Numbered from the stretch's first letter, positions 1 through 8,403 are shown. The stretch: 20,986 nt of DNA from Clostridia bacterium (GCA_900767015.1 CAAFXQ010000115.1:1-20986); one strand, 5' to 3'. Program-made: numbers and translations. The notes: generated by a model not told the origin, from the letters alone.

Positions 1-503
1 AGGGAAGCGGCAAAGGTAATTCCTTTTTGCCGGCTCTTCGAGGAAAGTCCTTTTTCAATCATGGTTTCAAGCAAAGCCTTGAGAGGATCGTAATATCCGT
101 TCAGATTGTAAAGAATACAGGGCGCATCAAGCTGTCCGAGAGACACCTTTGCCATCACTTCTGCAATTTCTTCGAGCGTTCCCGTGCCGCCGGGGAAAGC
201 AATAAAAACATCGCCGAGTTCGATCATTTTTGTTTTCCGCTCCGGCATATCTTTTGTGACAATCAGCTCGGTCAGACCGTCATACTGGAAGCCCTCGTCA
301 ATAAAAAACTGCGGTTCGACGCCGGTGACCCTGCCGCCGGCTGCCAAAACACTGTCGGCAAGAAATCCCATCAGCCCGGTTTTTGAGCCGCCGTAAACGA
401 GCGAATGTCCGCTTGTGCCGATCCAACTGCCGAGTTCTCTGACGGCCTTTCTGAGTGAGGGGTCATTTCCTTCAAGTGCTCCGAGATATACTGTAATATT
501 CAT
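1..503 (-). CDS. LOG-family (TIGR00730-type) Rossmann-fold protein, 3' partial
   Basis: Read on the minus strand from ATG at 503, this frame is open to the window edge (167 complete codons), so the C-terminus is missing. The protein begins MNITVYLGALEGNDPSLR and carries the two family signatures: GGSKTGLMG (nucleotide-binding loop) and PGGTGTLEE (the PGGxGTxxE active-site motif). LOG proteins are cytosolic phosphoribohydrolases that release the base from nucleoside 5'-monophosphates; many bacterial members were misnamed lysine decarboxylases. Family members are about 180-190 residues, so perhaps 15-25 residues lie outside the window. An AAAGGAAC ribosome binding site precedes the ATG. It lies downstream of lysS on the same strand, separated by 84 bp holding a hairpin and a possible promoter, so it is probably transcribed separately. 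The family is secure; the true substrate is unknown. Confidence 0.85.
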   Translation of the reverse strand, partial: MNITVYLGALEGNDPSLRKAVRELGSWIGTSGHSLVYGGSKTGLMGFLADSVLAAGGRVTGVEPQFFIDEGFQYDGLTELIVTKDMPERKTKMIELGDVFIAFPGGTGTLEEIAEVMAKVSLGQLDAPCILYNLNGYYDPLKALLETMIEKGLSSKSRQKGITFAAS

Positions 504-525
504 TTTCCGTTCCTTTCGTCTGTGG

Positions 526-531
526 ATTATA
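526..531 (-). promoter_or_regulatory. possible -10 box for the LOG-family gene
   Basis: The minus strand reads TATAAT 22 bases before the LOG ATG. No good -35 hexamer is seen at 16-18 bp spacing; the place where it should lie is occupied by the foot of the lysS-distal hairpin. It is suggestive only. Confidence 0.35.
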
Positions 532-551
532 TAGGTCACCCTATGAGAAAG

Positions 552-577
552 CGGGCAATCCCTAAGGAGACTGCCCG
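552..577 (-). terminator. hairpin after lysS, weak intrinsic terminator
   Basis: CGGGCA (552-557) pairs with TGCCCG (572-577), with a short inner TCC/GGA pairing in the loop. It begins about 10 bp past the lysS stop codon. On the minus strand it is followed only by CTTTCTC, a poor U-tract; the plus strand has the better TTTTATTT tail. It may act as a weak or bidirectional terminator between lysS and the LOG gene. Confidence 0.5.
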
Positions 578-587
578 TTTTATTTCA

Positions 588-2087
588 TTATTTATCCAGC
601 GGTTTCATCGTCGGGAAGAACAAAACGTCTCTGATTGCCGGTGAATCCGTCAGAAGCATAACCATACGGTCGATGCCGAAGCCGATGCCGCCTGTCGGGG
701 GCATGCCGAGCTCAAGCGCATACAGGAAGTCCTCGTCGGTGGTGTTGGCTTCCTCGTCGCCCTGAGCAAGCAGTGCTTCCTGCGCCTTGAAGCGTTCCCG
801 CTGGTCAATCGGGTCGTTAAGCTCCGAGTAGGCGTTCGCCATTTCCCAACCGTTCATGAAGAATTCGAAGCGTTCCACATAATTCGGATCCTCGGGCTTC
901 TTCTTTGTAAGCGGAGAAATCTCAATCGGGTGGTCGATAACAAAGGTCGGCTGAATGAGGTGCTCTTCGGCGAATTCCTCGAAGAACAGGCTCAAAATAT
1001 CGCCCTTCTGGTGTCTGTCCTCGTATTCAACGTGATGCTCGTCTGCGACCTTTCTTGCTTCTTCAAGCGTGTGAATCTCGTTAAAGTCAACGCCCGAGTA
1101 TTTCTTGACGGCGTCAACCATTGTAATGCGCTCAAAGGGCTTTCCGAGATCCATTTCAACGCCGTTGTAGGTGATGACCGTTGTGCCGAGTACCTCTTTT
1201 GCAACGTGACGGTACAGGTTTTCGGTCAGATCCATCATGCCGTGATAGTCCGTGTAGGCCTGATACAGCTCCATGAGCGTAAACTCGGGGTTGTGACGGG
1301 TATCAAGACCCTCGTTTCGGAAAACACGGCCGATTTCGTATACCTTTTCGAGTCCGCCGACGATAAGACGCTTTAAGTAAAGCTCAAGCGAAATACGAAG
1401 CTTGATGTCAAGGTCAAGGGCGTTGAAGTGTGTTTCGAACGGTCTTGCGGCGGCGCCGCCTGCGTTCGGAACGAGCATCGGGGTTTCAACCTCCATAAAG
1501 CCCTGAGAATCAAGATAGCTGCGGATTGTGCTGATGATTTTCGAACGGTTGACAAAGGTCTGCTTGACGTCCTGATTCATGATAAGGTCGATATAACGCT
1601 GACGGTAGCGCATATCGGTGTTTGTCATACCGTGGAACTTTTCGGGAAGAATCTGAAGACTCTTGGAAAGAAGCACGAGACTTGACGCATGAATCGAAAT
1701 TTCGCCGGTTTTGGTCTTGAATACCTCGCCGGTGATGCCGATGATGTCGCCGATGTCAAGCTTCTTGAACGCCTTGTATTCCTCTTCGCCGATGCTGTCT
1801 CTTGCAACGTAGGACTGAATGTTACCCTCTAAATCCTGAACGTTGCAGAAAGAAGCCTTGCCCATAACACGCTTGGACATCATTCTGCCGGCGATGCTGA
1901 CGGTCTTGCCCTCAAGAGAATCAAAGTTATCCTTGATTTGCTTGCTGTGGTGGGTCTGATTGTATTTTGTGATAACGAACGGATCCTGACCGGCGTCCTG
2001 AAGCGCTTTCAGCTTGTCAAGTCTGACCTTTCTCAGTTCGTTTATGTCCTGCTCCTTTTCGGGAGCGTTGTTTGCCTTATCTGCCAT
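588..2087 (-). CDS. lysS: lysyl-tRNA synthetase, class II
   Basis: A 499-residue protein, the usual length for bacterial LysRS. It activates lysine with ATP and charges tRNA(Lys) in the cytosol. The order is: a charged N-terminal helix (about 1-50), an anticodon-binding OB fold (about 60-145; TVSIAGRMMSKR), then the class II catalytic core with motif 1 (about 190-205, SQGFMEVETPML), motif 2 (about 253-270, FRNEGLDTRHNPEFT) and motif 3 (about 466-495, GIGFGIDRMVMLL). The start is ATG at 2087 with AAAGGATG upstream. It lies 30 bp downstream of the greA stop with no terminator between, the common Firmicutes greA-lysS pair, so it is transcribed from the greA promoter. All class II signatures are intact. 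Confidence 0.97.
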   Translation of the reverse strand: MADKANNAPEKEQDINELRKVRLDKLKALQDAGQDPFVITKYNQTHHSKQIKDNFDSLEGKTVSIAGRMMSKRVMGKASFCNVQDLEGNIQSYVARDSIGEEEYKAFKKLDIGDIIGITGEVFKTKTGEISIHASSLVLLSKSLQILPEKFHGMTNTDMRYRQRYIDLIMNQDVKQTFVNRSKIISTIRSYLDSQGFMEVETPMLVPNAGGAAARPFETHFNALDLDIKLRISLELYLKRLIVGGLEKVYEIGRVFRNEGLDTRHNPEFTLMELYQAYTDYHGMMDLTENLYRHVAKEVLGTTVITYNGVEMDLGKPFERITMVDAVKKYSGVDFNEIHTLEEARKVADEHHVEYEDRHQKGDILSLFFEEFAEEHLIQPTFVIDHPIEISPLTKKKPEDPNYVERFEFFMNGWEMANAYSELNDPIDQRERFKAQEALLAQGDEEANTTDEDFLYALELGMPPTGGIGFGIDRMVMLLTDSPAIRDVLFFPTMKPLDK

Positions 2088-2117
2088 AATGCCACATCCT
2101 TTCAGTGAATGAACGGT

Positions 2118-2603
2118 TTATCTGAAAATACCGATAACCTTGTACTTTACGATGCCGCACGGAGCCTCGACCTCGACAACGTCGCCGACTCTGTGCCCTA
2201 CAAGTGCCTTGGCAACAGGGGAGTCGTCACTCTTGATCGTTTCGTCTCCCTCTTTTTTGAGGAACGAGGAAGCGGAGTTTACGATTTCGAACTTATAAAT
2301 GTCGCCGAATTCCATGTCCTTGATGGTGACCTTGGTACCGGCGCCGATAACCTCAGTGCTGATGGAATCCTCTTCAATGATCGTTGCGTTCGAGAGGATG
2401 TATTCAAGCTCGCTGATTCTGGCTTCCAGCTTGCCCTGGTCGTTTCTTGCTTCGTCGTATTCAGCGTTTTCGGAAAGGTCGCCGAAAGACAGCGCAACCT
2501 GAATCTTTTCCTTGATTTCCTGTCTGCCCTCAACCTTGAGCGTTTCAAGCTCTTTTTCAAGCTCGGCAATTTCTGATTTTGTGAATATAAATTCCTGTGC
2601 CAT
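2118..2603 (-). CDS. greA: transcription elongation factor GreA
   Basis: A 161-residue protein that rescues backtracked RNA polymerase by stimulating transcript cleavage. The N-terminal antiparallel coiled coil (about 5-75) carries the tip motif GDLSENAEYDEARNDQ, with the essential acidic residues D42 and E45; a C-terminal FKBP-like domain (about 85-161) follows, with SPVAKALVGHRVGD. The start was set at ATG 2603, not the in-frame ATG at 2630, because AAAGGAAG lies just upstream of 2603 and MAQEFIFTKSEI matches the family N-terminus. The 2630 ATG would sit only about 12 bases after the predicted transcription start, with no ribosome binding site. It is first gene of the greA-lysS operon. Confidence 0.96.
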   Translation of the reverse strand: MAQEFIFTKSEIAELEKELETLKVEGRQEIKEKIQVALSFGDLSENAEYDEARNDQGKLEARISELEYILSNATIIEEDSISTEVIGAGTKVTIKDMEFGDIYKFEIVNSASSFLKKEGDETIKSDDSPVAKALVGHRVGDVVEVEAPCGIVKYKVIGIFR

Positions 2604-2648
2604 AAAAAATCTTCCTTTCGTTGACACCATATTTTCTGTCAGTATGTA

Positions 2649-2677
2649 ATTATATAAAATATCCTGTCAACTGTCAA
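2649..2677 (-). promoter_or_regulatory. sigma-A promoter of greA-lysS
   Basis: The minus strand has a perfect -35 TTGACA (2677-2672), a 17-bp spacer and a perfect -10 TATAAT (2654-2649). Transcription should start near 2642, giving a leader of about 40 nt before the greA ATG. A second TTGACA follows the first immediately (2670-2665) but is too close to this -10 to be its -35. Confidence 0.85.
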
Positions 2678-2752
2678 TAGACATACAGCTATTATTTAGG
2701 GGAAGAAACCCGATTTATTTTTGCACAAATCAACAAAAATGGCCTTTTGTAA

Positions 2753-2781
2753 TTGCTTTCTTTTGAAAATCGGTGTATAAT
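2753..2781 (+). promoter_or_regulatory. promoter of the M20 peptidase gene
   Basis: TTGCTT (2753-2758), a 17-bp spacer and TATAAT (2776-2781). The -10 is perfect and the -35 matches only the TTG core. The predicted start is near 2788, about 25 nt before the ATG; AGGAG (2800-2804) is the ribosome binding site. Confidence 0.65.
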
Positions 2782-2813
2782 AGCCGAAAGACCTATGTGA
2801 GGAGAAATGCAAA

Positions 2814-4283
2814 ATGAAAAAATCAAAGATTATCGCTGCCGTTGCGGCGACTGCGGCTTGCGCCAATGCGGTTCATGCCGCCTGCTTCAAGCCGAAGGAG
2901 GATTCGATTCCGCTTCTTGAAAGAGAGCCGGAAAACGTCGAAAGATACCGCAAAAATCTTTCGAAAGCAATTTCTATAAAGACGATCTCACGCCGCAATC
3001 CTGAGGAAACCGACTGGGCGGAATTTGAACGCTTCCACGCTTTTCTTGATGAGGCCTATCCGCTTATCAAAAAGAACCTTGAAAAAGAGGTTGTCCCTCC
3101 CGCTAACCTGATTTACCGTTGGAAAGGCACGAAGCCTGAGCTTGACCCGATTGCTCTTTGTGCGCATCAGGACGTTGTCCCCGTTTCAAGAGGAACCGAG
3201 CAGGATTGGACGCACCCGGCATTCGACGGCTTTGACGACGGTACATACATCTGGGGCAGAGGCGCACTCGACATGAAAAATCACCTGATTGCCGTTATGG
3301 AATCGGTTGAAACACTTTTGGAACAGGGCTTTACGCCCGAAAGAGACGTCTATCTTCTCTTCGGCGACAACGAGGAGGTCGTAGCAAGCGGTGACAACGG
3401 TGCTACGGCAATCATGAACGTTCTTCGTGACAGAGGAATTCACCTTGATGCCATTCTTGATGAGGGCGGCGCCATGCTTCCCGTCGACGTCAAGGGCGTT
3501 ATCAGCAATAAATATCTTGCCGGTATCGGCGTCGCCGAAAAGGGCTATGCGGATATCGAAATCACTTTAAGCGCCAAGGGCGGACATTCCTCTCAGCCGC
3601 CGAAGCATACCGCACTCGGTCAGATGGCGGACGTTATCAAGGATCTTGAAAACAATCAGTTCAAGGCTTCCTTTAACAGCAGTATGAAGTCTCTTTTCGA
3701 TTCCATCGCAAGAAACTGCACCTATCCCGTACGGCTTATCACCTGCAATCTTCCGGCGCTTTATCCGGCGCTTCTTCAGATCTGCAAGCTGATTCCGCCT
3801 GCCGCCTGTATGGTAAGAACGACGACGGGTATCACCATGGCTTCGGGAAGCCCCGCCGCAAACGTTCTTCCACAAAGAGCGTCTATCACGGTAAACTTCC
3901 GGGCGATGCCGGGCACGACGACCGAGGATCTTGTCGCTCACATCAAAAAGGTTGTCAGAAACAAGAACATCGAAGTCAACGTCATCAACAGCAAGGAAGC
4001 TTCGAAGTTCTCTCCGACCGATTCAAGAGCCTTCGGCATTATTGCGAAGCTTTGCAAGTCCATCGAGCCGAACGCCATTATTGCGCCTTATCTTGTTATG
4101 GGCGGTACCGACGCTTGTTATTATGAGCCGATTTGTGAAAATATTTACCGTTACGCTCCGTTTAAGGCGAACACAAGCCTGCTTCTTTGCACGCACGGAA
4201 CGAATGAGCGCATTCCCGTTTCCATCATGGGCGAGGGACTGCTGTTCTTCCGCAATTATATCCGTCAGGCGAGCGCAGAATAA
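2814..4283 (+). CDS. exported M20 metallopeptidase/amidase, PM20D1-like
   Basis: A 489-residue protein starting at ATG 2814 with AGGAG nine bases upstream. The N-terminus (MKKSKIIAAVAATAACANAVHA) is a signal peptide or membrane anchor. M20 di-zinc motifs are present: CAHQDVVPV (H118, D120), WGRGALDMKN (bridging D153), DNEEV (catalytic E187/E188), DEGG (about 216-219), the lid-domain GGHSSQPPKHT (H258), and a late HGTNERI (H461). The string of motifs RTTTGIT, VLPQRASITVNFRAMPGTT and GGTDACYY...IYRYAP follows the order seen in vertebrate PM20D1, which makes and hydrolyses N-fatty-acyl amino acids, more closely than it follows dipeptidases such as PepV. It is likely an extracytoplasmic amidase or carboxypeptidase; the substrate is inference. 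It is monocistronic, ending at a terminator shared with the convergent patatin gene. Confidence 0.88.
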   Translation: MKKSKIIAAVAATAACANAVHAACFKPKEDSIPLLEREPENVERYRKNLSKAISIKTISRRNPEETDWAEFERFHAFLDEAYPLIKKNLEKEVVPPANLIYRWKGTKPELDPIALCAHQDVVPVSRGTEQDWTHPAFDGFDDGTYIWGRGALDMKNHLIAVMESVETLLEQGFTPERDVYLLFGDNEEVVASGDNGATAIMNVLRDRGIHLDAILDEGGAMLPVDVKGVISNKYLAGIGVAEKGYADIEITLSAKGGHSSQPPKHTALGQMADVIKDLENNQFKASFNSSMKSLFDSIARNCTYPVRLITCNLPALYPALLQICKLIPPAACMVRTTTGITMASGSPAANVLPQRASITVNFRAMPGTTTEDLVAHIKKVVRNKNIEVNVINSKEASKFSPTDSRAFGIIAKLCKSIEPNAIIAPYLVMGGTDACYYEPICENIYRYAPFKANTSLLLCTHGTNERIPVSIMGEGLLFFRNYIRQASAE

Positions 4284-4297
4284 ACCGAACAAAAGAC

Positions 4298-4329
4298 AAA
4301 AAGTCTCCGGTCAAACCGGAGGCTTTTTT
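4298..4329. terminator. bidirectional intrinsic terminator
   Basis: CTCCGGT (4305-4311) pairs with ACCGGAG (4315-4321) across a CAA loop. The stem is extended by A/T pairs and followed by CTTTTTT on the plus strand; on the minus strand the tail is CTTTTTGTCTTTT. It lies between two convergent genes and can serve both the M20 peptidase (+) and the patatin gene (-). Confidence 0.9.
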
Positions 4330-4333
4330 GCGT

Positions 4334-5413
4334 TTATATGACAATCGAATCCAGCACAGCGATTGCATCAGTAAACTCATTTTCATTTCTTCTGTGGAAA
4401 ATCGACTTGATGATCGCAGAATAGGCACTCTCTTTTTCCGGCTCGGGCTCCGATTCCTCGGCTTTTTTATCCTCATAGAGCCGTTTTAAGCTGACAAGAA
4501 ATTCATCTTTTTTATACACTTTCAGCCTTTCAAGCTTCAGCTCGTACGCCAAAAGCTCAAGCTCCTGAACCGTGTCGGGTCCGTACTTTTTGACAAGTGC
4601 CTTGAAATCTCTCGGCGTAAAATAGAATATCTTTCCCGAAAGCTTGGAAAAGGCTTTCTTTGCGTCAAGGTAGCCCATTTCCATGCGCATTTCAATCGTC
4701 TGTGAATCGAAGTCAAAGGCGGCGCCGATGTCGTCGGTGTTGTAGGGCTTGATGTAAACAAACTCGCTGTTCGCAAAATCAAGATTGTTGCTGACGCCCT
4801 TTATCGTGGAAATGTCAATCACGATTAGCCGGTTATAGCCGCTTTTCCGAAGAACGGAGACCGGCACGTTGTTGTAAACGCCGCCGTCAAGGAAGCGTTC
4901 GCCCTCGGGACCGATTCCGGCGACAAGCGGAACGTTTGAGGACGCAAGCAGATAGTCGATCAGCTGACCCTCGGGGATATCGTCCAAAAACAGCTCGAGC
5001 GGCTTTACGCCCTGCGTCATCTGAACGGTGACGATGGCAAAGGGAATGTTTTTCTCCCGGATTTTCTTTTCATCTATGTATTCAGTCAAAAAATCCTTGG
5101 TCGGCGAAGCGTCGATTCCTTTTTTTCTGATAAATTCTCTGAAAAGCGTTACCCAATTCTTTTTGCTGAAAAGATTTTCGGGGTCGGGCAGCTCTTCTTC
5201 AATATTGACGCCCTTGTCAACGGTTACGGTCTGCCAGAGCTCAAGCGCTCGGTCATAATCGTCGGCAATCATCAGTGCGCCGTTGATGGAGCCGATTGAA
5301 ACGCCGGCGACCGCATTAAAGGTGATGCCCATTTCCCTTAGGGCTTTCCATGCGCCGATCTGATACGCTCCCTTTGCGCCGCCGCCTGCAAGCACAAGTC
5401 CGTATGGCTTCAT
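4334..5413 (-). CDS. patatin-like phospholipase (RssA/YlbK-type)
   Basis: A 359-residue protein without a signal peptide, so probably cytosolic. It is a serine lipid acyl hydrolase using a Ser-Asp dyad. The oxyanion-hole loop GGGAKGAYQIG (about 10-20), the nucleophile elbow GVSIGS (Ser39), ASSNVPLV (about 157-164) and the catalytic DGG (Asp176, FLDGGVYNNVP) are all intact, so it should be active. The C-terminal 150 residues are charged and helical and not assigned to a family. The start ATG at 5413 has a strong AAGGAGG seven bases upstream. It is the last gene of lepA-hemW-patatin, 15 bp after the hemW stop. Its natural lipid substrate cannot be read from sequence. Confidence 0.92.
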   Translation of the reverse strand: MKPYGLVLAGGGAKGAYQIGAWKALREMGITFNAVAGVSIGSINGALMIADDYDRALELWQTVTVDKGVNIEEELPDPENLFSKKNWVTLFREFIRKKGIDASPTKDFLTEYIDEKKIREKNIPFAIVTVQMTQGVKPLELFLDDIPEGQLIDYLLASSNVPLVAGIGPEGERFLDGGVYNNVPVSVLRKSGYNRLIVIDISTIKGVSNNLDFANSEFVYIKPYNTDDIGAAFDFDSQTIEMRMEMGYLDAKKAFSKLSGKIFYFTPRDFKALVKKYGPDTVQELELLAYELKLERLKVYKKDEFLVSLKRLYEDKKAEESEPEPEKESAYSAIIKSIFHRRNENEFTDAIAVLDSIVI

Positions 5414-5428
5414 ATTCTCTCCTCCTTG

Positions 5429-6535
5429 TCAGGATAAAAGCTCGGCGATGACCGAATTCGAGAGCAGAAAGCCCTTTTCGGTCAGTCGGATTCCGCTTTC
5501 GTCCGAAATAATCACTCCATATTTCATGAAATCTTCTGCTTTTTTCACAATGCTGTCCGGAAAGCCTTTGCCGAACCGGTTTTGAAACTCGTCAAACCGC
5601 ACACCGTCCGTCAGTCGGAGTCGGAGCATGATGTATTCTTCTTCTCCGCCGCCGAAGCCGTCGTCTTTGGGCTTTTTGCCGTTTAAGAAGCCGTCAAAGT
5701 CCCGCTCGAAATAAAACCGTTTCCCGTCAAGAAACGAATGGGCGGACGGACCTAAGCCTAAATATTCCTCGTCGTTCCAATATCTGAGGTTGTGGCGGCT
5801 TTCGAAGCCGGGTCGGGCGAAGTTTGAAATTTCATACTGAAAAATCCCGTGTTCCTTTAATTTTTTGACCGTGTGCAGATAAAGCTCACAGATTTCGTCC
5901 TCGTCGGGAAGAGACAGGCTGTTTCTTCTTTCAAAAAGCGGCGTTCCCTCTTCAAGCTTTAACAGATAGGCGCTGACGTGCTTTGTGTCAAGCGAAAGAA
6001 TGAAGTCAAGGCTCTCGTCAAGGGTGGCAATTGTCTGATTCTCAAGCCCGAGCATGAGGTCAAGCGAAATATTATCAAACCCGTTCTCCTTAAAAAGCCT
6101 GACAGCCCGTTTTGCCTGCTCGCTGTCCGACAGCCGCCCGAGGCTCCTTCTTTCGCTTGTCACCGCCGACTGAACGCCCATGGAGATACGGTTGACGCCG
6201 GCTTCCCGAAGCACTTTTGCAAGTGTTTCATCGACCGACGAGGGATTACATTCAACCGTGATTTCGCAGTCAGGCGTGACGGAAAAACAGCTTCGGATTT
6301 TTTCGATAAGCCGTTTGATCCGTTCGCCGCCGAAAACTGACGGTGTGCCGCCGCCTATATATATGGTGTCGACCGGACGGTTTATGACCCCCGAATATTC
6401 GTCCGTCCGCCTTAAAAGAGCGCCAAGATAGCGGTTCATCGTGTCTTCATCGGGCACGAACGAATAAAAATCGCAGTAGCCGCATTTGCTCAGGCAAAAC
6501 GGTATATGAATATACAGCCCGATGGTATCAGTCAT
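5429..6535 (-). CDS. hemW: radical SAM heme chaperone HemW (HemN-like)
   Basis: A 368-residue protein. The radical SAM cluster motif C-x3-C-x2-C is present (C14, C18, C21 in HIPFCLSKCGYC), followed by the SAM-binding GGGTPS and the HemW hallmark HNLRYW, which separates HemW from true coproporphyrinogen dehydrogenase. A C-terminal HemN domain follows. HemW binds heme and is thought to pass it to respiratory or other heme proteins. The start was placed at ATG 6535, not the in-frame ATG at 6673: MTDTIGLYIHIPFC matches the family N-terminus, and the upstream extension would lie wholly inside lepA. The gene overlaps the lepA stop by 8 nt and has no strong ribosome binding site of its own, so translational coupling to lepA is likely. 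Confidence 0.95.
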   Translation of the reverse strand: MTDTIGLYIHIPFCLSKCGYCDFYSFVPDEDTMNRYLGALLRRTDEYSGVINRPVDTIYIGGGTPSVFGGERIKRLIEKIRSCFSVTPDCEITVECNPSSVDETLAKVLREAGVNRISMGVQSAVTSERRSLGRLSDSEQAKRAVRLFKENGFDNISLDLMLGLENQTIATLDESLDFILSLDTKHVSAYLLKLEEGTPLFERRNSLSLPDEDEICELYLHTVKKLKEHGIFQYEISNFARPGFESRHNLRYWNDEEYLGLGPSAHSFLDGKRFYFERDFDGFLNGKKPKDDGFGGGEEEYIMLRLRLTDGVRFDEFQNRFGKGFPDSIVKKAEDFMKYGVIISDESGIRLTEKGFLLSNSVIAELLS

Positions 6536-8339
6536 CTTCAAGCTTAAGCACCGCCATAAATGCCTCCTGCGGAACCTCAACGGTACCGAATTTGCGCATA
6601 CGCTTTTTGCCTTCCTTCTGTTTTTCAAGAAGCTTTTTCTTTCTTGTGATGTCGCCGCCGTAGCATTTGGCAAGAACGTCTTTTCTCATTGCCTTGACGG
6701 TTTCACGGGCGATAACCTTACTGCCGACTGCAATCTGAATCGGGATTTCGAACATCTGCCTCGGAATGTTGTCTTTAAGCTTTTCGGCGATTCTTCTCGC
6801 TCTTGCCTGTGCCTTGTCGGCGTGAATGATAAAGCTTAAAGCGTCGATGATGTCGCCGTTTAAAAGTACGTCAAGCTTGATAAGGTTCGAACGTTTGTAG
6901 CTTGCGATTTCATAGTCGAACGAAGCGTAGCCCCTGGTTCTCGACTTGAGAACGTCAAAGAAATCGTAGATGATTTCGTTCAGCGGCAGTTCGTAGTGAA
7001 TGTCAACACGGTCGCTCGCAAGGTAGGTCATGTCCTTGAAAACGCCCCGTCTGTCCTGACAAAGATCCATAATCGCACCGACATAGTCGGGTGGCGAATA
7101 GATATGAGCGTTCGTAATCGGCTCCTCGGGATAGTCGATATCCGCCGGGTCGGGATAATGTGTGGGGTTGTCTACCTCGACAACCGAGCCGTCCCGAAGA
7201 TGAATTTTATAAATAACGCTCGGAACGGTCGTGACAAGATCAAGGTTATATTCCCTCTCGAGCCGCTCCTGAATGATTTCAAGATGAAGAAGACCTAAAA
7301 AACCGCAGCGGAAACCGAAGCCGAGTGCACCCGAGGTTTCCGGCTCGTAGGAAAGGGAAGCGTCGTTCAGCTGAAGCTTTTCGAGGGCGTCACGAAGTGC
7401 TTCATAGTCCGCTCCGTCCGCCGGATACACGCCGCAGAAAACCATCGGGTTGACCTTGCGGTAGCCGGGCAGGGGAGTGTCCGCTTTTCTTTCAAGCTTG
7501 GTGACGGTGTCTCCGACCTTTGCGTCACGGACGGTTTTAATCGAAGCCGTGATATAGCCGACCTCACCGGCGGAAAGCTCTTCGCACGGCTCAAGTCCTG
7601 TCGCCCTCATGTAGCCGACTTCAACAACATTGAACTGTGCGCCGGTCGCCATCATCAGCATCGTTTCGCCGGCTTTTAAGGTGCCCTCCATGATTCTGAC
7701 ATAAACGATAACGCCCCGGTAATTGTCGTACACGGAGTCAAAAATCAAAGCACGAAGCGGTGCGTCGTCGTCGGCGTCGGGCGCCGGAATATCCTCAACG
7801 ATGCGTTCGAGCACCTGACGGACGTTTTCGCCCGTTTTGGCGGAAACTCTCGGTGCGTTCGAGCAGTCAAGACCGATTACGTCCTCAACCTCCTCGGCGA
7901 CTCGCTCGGGGTCGGCAGCAGGCAGGTCGATTTTATTGATAACTGGCACGATTTCAAGATTGTGGTCAAGGGCAAGATAGGTGTTTGCAAGCGTCTGCGC
8001 CTCGATGCCCTGCGAAGCGTCGACAATCAGAATGGCGCCCTCGCAGGCGGCGAGAGAACGGGACACCTCGTAGTTAAAGTCAACGTGACCCGGGGTGTCA
8101 ATCAGGTTCAATTCATATTCCTGACCGTTGTCGGCTTTATAGTTGAGCTTGACGGCATGCGCCTTTATCGTGATGCCTCTTTCCCGTTCAAGATCCATGT
8201 CGTCAAGAAGCTGAGCGGTCATATCCCGGGAAGCGACGGAATCGGTCAGTTCTAAAAGCCTGTCGGCAAGAGTAGACTTGCCGTGGTCGATATGAGCGAT
8301 GATGGAAAAGTTTCGTATATTTTCTTTTGGGATTGCCAA
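6528..8339 (-). CDS. lepA: elongation factor 4 (LepA), ribosomal back-translocase GTPase
   Basis: A 603-residue translational GTPase of the usual LepA length. It acts on the 70S ribosome during translation stress or initiation. The G motifs are G1 AHIDHGKS (15-22), G2 RERGITIKAH, G3 DTPGH (81-85), G4 NKID (135-138) and G5 SAKTG. The EF-G-like domains and the LepA-specific C-terminal domain (EKLKDNIPRQMFEIPIQIA) follow. The start is a TTG at 8339: GAGGTGA lies six bases upstream, and the protein then begins (M)AIPKENIRNFSIIAHIDHG, as in homologues. The frame stays open to an ATG at 8483, but that extension has no homologous look and covers the promoter. First gene of lepA-hemW-patatin. Confidence 0.97.
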   Translation of the reverse strand: MAIPKENIRNFSIIAHIDHGKSTLADRLLELTDSVASRDMTAQLLDDMDLERERGITIKAHAVKLNYKADNGQEYELNLIDTPGHVDFNYEVSRSLAACEGAILIVDASQGIEAQTLANTYLALDHNLEIVPVINKIDLPAADPERVAEEVEDVIGLDCSNAPRVSAKTGENVRQVLERIVEDIPAPDADDDAPLRALIFDSVYDNYRGVIVYVRIMEGTLKAGETMLMMATGAQFNVVEVGYMRATGLEPCEELSAGEVGYITASIKTVRDAKVGDTVTKLERKADTPLPGYRKVNPMVFCGVYPADGADYEALRDALEKLQLNDASLSYEPETSGALGFGFRCGFLGLLHLEIIQERLEREYNLDLVTTVPSVIYKIHLRDGSVVEVDNPTHYPDPADIDYPEEPITNAHIYSPPDYVGAIMDLCQDRRGVFKDMTYLASDRVDIHYELPLNEIIYDFFDVLKSRTRGYASFDYEIASYKRSNLIKLDVLLNGDIIDALSFIIHADKAQARARRIAEKLKDNIPRQMFEIPIQIAVGSKVIARETVKAMRKDVLAKCYGGDITRKKKLLEKQKEGKKRMRKFGTVEVPQEAFMAVLKLEDD

Positions 8340-8374
8340 GTTGTTCACCTCAATTTGGTATAAATAATCATCAT

Positions 8375-8403
8375 ATTTTATCATAAAAAAGGGTAGTTGG
8401 CAA
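8375..8403 (-). promoter_or_regulatory. sigma-A promoter of lepA-hemW-patatin
   Basis: The minus strand reads TTGCCA (8403-8398), a 17-bp spacer and TAAAAT (8380-8375). The predicted start is near 8368, about 29 nt upstream of the TTG start codon of lepA, which supports the TTG over the distant ATG at 8483. Confidence 0.7.

Noticed and set aside
6536..6673. In-frame N-terminal extension of hemW to an ATG at 6673
   Set aside because: It would be encoded entirely inside the lepA C-terminus and is unlike HemW; the ATG at 6535 gives the canonical start.
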